Shown here piece after piece: positions 18,075 to 20,263 of a stretch of 20,263 bases of DNA. Below the pieces are notes generated by a model. It was not told the DNA's origin, did not search any database, and saw only the letters and a list, made by a program, of their open reading frames with translations. The stretch comes from Sphacelaria rigidula (lineage: Eukaryota; Phaeophyceae; Sphacelariales). The stretch spans positions 1 through 20,263 of the forward strand of contig CAXNAA020000549.1 of NCBI GenBank assembly GCA_964200075.2. The letters are read 5' to 3'. A program made the translations under genes and the position numbers. Position 1 is the first letter of the stretch. Every line of letters begins with the position of its first letter.

Positions 18075-18081
18075 TATAAAA
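18075..18081 (+). promoter_or_regulatory. TATA-box-like sequence
   Basis: TATAAAA in the context ACTATAAAACC matches the eukaryotic TATA consensus. Plus-strand coding remnants follow from about 18963. If a TG...CA unit spans 17890-18400 (TGCAATAG ... GTTGACA), this box would sit about 185 nt into it, as in an LTR promoter. There is no further evidence for transcription. Confidence 0.3.
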
Positions 18082-18962
18082 CCAGCCTGACGCGTCTTGC
18101 TTTCGCCCAATGAAAGCTTCAGCAGCAGCGTGCCCACTTGGTCAGATACAAGTAAACTGCAGTCTCCAGTTGTTGTCAGCCTCTGCTTAACTCTACAGTG
18201 CAGGCTGATCTTCGAACTAGGCCAACAGCAATACTTCAGTCAACACTTACGGAATTTCACTGTTTCATGGGTGACCTTTCATTCTACTTATTATTTGACT
18301 GCCATTCACTTGTGCACCAGTTCGTTTATTTCATTTATTTACTACTGCATTCGAACTCCAACTATCTCACCGATAATCTTGTAACAATCGTCAGTTGACA
18401 GCGCGTGGGGAGACAGTCCAACGCAGTATAGTACACGTCGATCGTCAGGATATCCTCGCTCACAGCTTCAGGTAATTCGATTTCTTTTGTTCCTTGGTGG
18501 TGTTGATTGCCAGAGTCTCTCGAGAGGTCTTTCCGAACACCAGGGTCATCTTAGCGTTGCACCGATTCTTAGAAATAATCGGATTCAACCAGGTGTAAGA
18601 GGCATGTTTTTACGTACTCCGTGTCTTGACGGATTACTTAACATCCTCACCCCTGACCGCAGGTACTAGCCAGTTCCTACGATCAGCCCTCCGGGCGCGT
18701 ATCCTCGTTCCGAATCAACGGCCCATCATTGTACTGTCCCCCTTCCACCGCATGACGCCGCGATCCGTAACAATATGTGCGGGTGCGCTACGCTACACGT
18801 CGAACAAAACTGTCGACAGTACTCTGCCACCCTCTTTTTTGTTGTTGTGCACGTCGCATCAGGATCCCAAAACCAGCTGTCTACTCCCACGACGAGACGT
18901 TCACTTTTCAACCTTCGCATCTCCACGTTACCGCTCTTGCACAATTGCGCAGGTTACATGCC
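18082..18962. other. No gene recognised; possible 5' region of a plus-strand element
   Basis: The sequence from 18180 to 18480 is T-rich and non-coding in appearance. Plus-strand frames between 18487 and 18970 overlap one another without motifs. It may be an LTR plus leader of the element whose coding remnants follow, but the support is only the TATA-like box and position. Confidence 0.3.
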
Positions 18963-19229
18963 ATGTCTGATGTCCACCGCCCTTCGACGTCATCTGAGCA
19001 CGAAATCACCAAGGACGGTGCGCTTCCTTGAGACAGTGGTGAAACAACCGTACAGTCAACCACGCGTAGTGAGACCGTTGGCGACAACGAACCAGAACGT
19101 TTCGATAACACTTTCTACGATAGCCCCCCCAAAAAACCAGCCAAAAATGTCACGAAACAAATGAGCATACAGCGCCTGATGCTTGGGTTCAGGCTGCATG
19201 AAGCGCCTCATATTGGCAGTACTGGCTAG
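18963..19229 (+). pseudogene. Plus-strand coding remnant with internal TGA
   Basis: From ATG 18963 a Ser/Thr/Glu-rich sequence (MSDVHRPSTSSEHEITKDG) runs to TGA at 19029-19031. It continues in the same frame through ETVGDNEPERFDNTFYDSPP, and ends at TAG 19227-19229. The character stays hydrophilic and uniform across the stop, which suggests one damaged ORF. The second half overlaps the left arm of the inverted repeat at 19108, so part of this translation could instead be transposon end sequence. No family is recognised. Confidence 0.3.
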
Positions 19230-19355
19230 AACGAACTCAGTCGTGAGAATTTCCCGCTGCTCGTTGTGCTCGGCTTTTCCCATTTCGATTCACCGGAAGA
19301 TTTTGCCTCCCAAAAACCATGCACTTTTGGGGGGGGGGGCTATCGTAGAAAGTGT
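19108..19355. mobile_element. 248-bp inverted-repeat element, MITE-like
   Basis: ACACTTTCTACGATAG followed by C7A6 (19108-19136) is mirrored at 19325-19355 by T4G11 and CTATCGTAGAAAGTGT. The outer 16 bases match perfectly; the C runs differ in length (7 and 11). Short non-autonomous DNA transposons have this form. I cannot see a clear target-site duplication and there is no transposase inside. The outer motif recurs at 2445-2458. An alternative is an inverted duplication of a coding stretch, since the left arm can be read in frame as NTFYDSPPKK. Confidence 0.45.
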
Positions 19356-19402
19356 CCGATGTTGATAGCGTTGTTGCAGGACGTATTTTCAGGGACGTGA
19401 GT

Positions 19403-19977
19403 ATGGATGAAGACTACAACCCTCCTCCACATGATAACCCCACCCCCCTTGGTGCACACTCCCCCGTACACCAACCAGCCGCTCAAAACGCTGACGGTGT
19501 TCCTTCTTTTCATTCTCAGATGGCGTCTCTCCACGTGAACCCTACTGCTACGAAAACCTTTCTTGACGATGACCTTCGCACCCAATCTGGTGCTGAATCC
19601 CGTAATCGCCGCACTCTGGCTGTTGATACGCCGCCCAAATCGGAGCAATGCCCGCCCACGCGTGACGAAGAATACCACCGGCTTAGGCAAACTCGCCCAG
19701 CCTTCATACCCCCGCGCCATTGGTACAACTTTTCAGTAGCTGAACGAACAGCGTGCTGGGATGCAATTCGCAGCAACGATCTAGCAAAGATTGCACGTGC
19801 CAGCAGAGAGTTGGAATTTTCCAGCCTACGGGTTTCTACAAGGGTCCAGGAGCCCACACAGCCCCCCCGTAATGTAGATGTCCACCCCGAGAAAAAGCCA
19901 ACGGAACAGAGCGAACTAGAACGCATGATACGCGAATCCACGAAGGCTCTGGAGATTGCGGAGCAAGAAAATATGCT
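19403..19977 (+). CDS. Partial plus-strand ORF of unknown function, likely element-encoded
   Basis: From ATG 19403 the frame stays open for 287 codons to the window edge, unlikely by chance. The credible part is about 190 codons, up to the junction with the LINE fragment at about 19977; beyond it the frame reads antisense LINE sequence. The N-terminus is Pro/His-rich (MDEDYNPPPHDNPTP). The middle has RPAFIPPRHWYNFSVAERTA and CWDAIRSNDLAKIARASREL, probably helical. The end is a charged helix (SELERMIRESTKALEIAEQE). It resembles the disordered N-terminal region of a transposon protein, but I recognise no domain. A good splice-donor match, AAGGTATGT, lies further on at 20198-20206, but within the antisense LINE. 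Confidence 0.4.
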
Positions 19978-20263
19978 AGTTTCTAACCTACCAGCCAACT
20001 TCGCGTTCCCCTCCCATACGTCTCCTGCATATTCCAGCCTTGAAACGATCACGTTCAATAGGATACATCTCTTGATCTTAGTGTCTAGGCGCGGGTCTCT
20101 GAGAATAACGTCCAACCCCCCTTCCTTTGCCGTACCTTTTTTTTACTACTTGTTTTACGTGTGCATCCTAAGAACAGTTTTTGGAAATCTCTACGCTAAG
20201 GTATGTATACTGGTCTACGATCGGCAGTTCCTCTTCTCCCCCCACTTCCATTTGAATTCTATC
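19978..20263 (-). pseudogene. LINE reverse-transcriptase ORF fragment, C-terminal part
   Basis: On the minus strand from the window edge, EELPIVDQYTYLSVEISKNC leads to TAG at 20170-20168. The frame then continues with DAHVKQVV, shifts near 20120-20140, and goes on with ILRDPRLDTKIKRCILLNVI and SRLEYAGDVWEGNAKLAGRL. This is the region after the RT fingers/palm in non-LTR retrotransposons: a YTYLGVxI block and the helix pair ending in LEYAxxVWEGN. The similarity stops abruptly after RLET, so the 3' part is missing. The stop sits where relatives appear to have Trp. It continues beyond the window. Confidence 0.75.

Overview
This is a eukaryotic, probably nuclear, window made up almost entirely of decayed mobile elements. 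It has no operons, bacterial-type genes, rRNA, CRISPR array or intact tRNA. Telomere-like TAACCC units, a tRNA-derived repeat head, a chromodomain LTR retrotransposon, a non-LTR (LINE) fragment and a 15-unit trinucleotide repeat all point to an accessory, repeat-rich region. The pol sequence belongs to a Ty3/gypsy group that I associate from general knowledge with algae, stramenopiles and other protists. The host cannot be named from the sequence alone.

Layout. 1-2458: flank with no recognisable gene. It holds a tRNA-like A-box/B-box pair (590-665, minus), a short degenerate telomeric repeat (853-876) and a perfect 10-bp hairpin (951-973). 2459-16466: a region shaped like one minus-strand LTR retrotransposon of about 14 kb. 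In the element's own direction the order is: upstream LTR (15917-16466), candidate primer-binding site (15898-15915), a 2-kb pyrimidine-rich leader, a long broken gag (13897 to 10019) with in-frame 21-residue repeats and one CCHC zinc knuckle, pol (10022 to 3471: protease, reverse transcriptase, RNase H, integrase, chromodomain and a further C-terminal domain), a 3' untranslated region, and the downstream LTR (2459-2871). 16467-17333: a broken minus-strand coding fragment of unknown function that runs into the LTR. 17334-18962: no gene recognised, but a TATA-like box at 18075. 18963-19977: plus-strand coding remnants overlapping a 248-bp inverted-repeat element. 19978-20263: the C-terminal part of a LINE reverse-transcriptase ORF on the minus strand, cut by the window edge.

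The retrotransposon is defective. It has about ten in-frame stops and several frame changes, and its second integrase catalytic Asp is replaced by His. Yet one 1062-codon stretch of pol (protease through RNase H) is fully open. The two LTR-like sequences differ by roughly 30% by eye, in different lengths and without a matching target-site duplication. That is far more divergence than the coding region suggests, so the composite is more likely mosaic or nested than one simple insertion.

I did not find a convincing new defence or metabolic system. The most useful leads are the mosaic LTR pair, the ATGA overlap between gag and pol, the conserved domain after the chromodomain, the gag repeat array, the unidentified broken gene at 16467-17333, and a 14-base motif shared between an inverted-repeat element and the insertion point of the downstream LTR.
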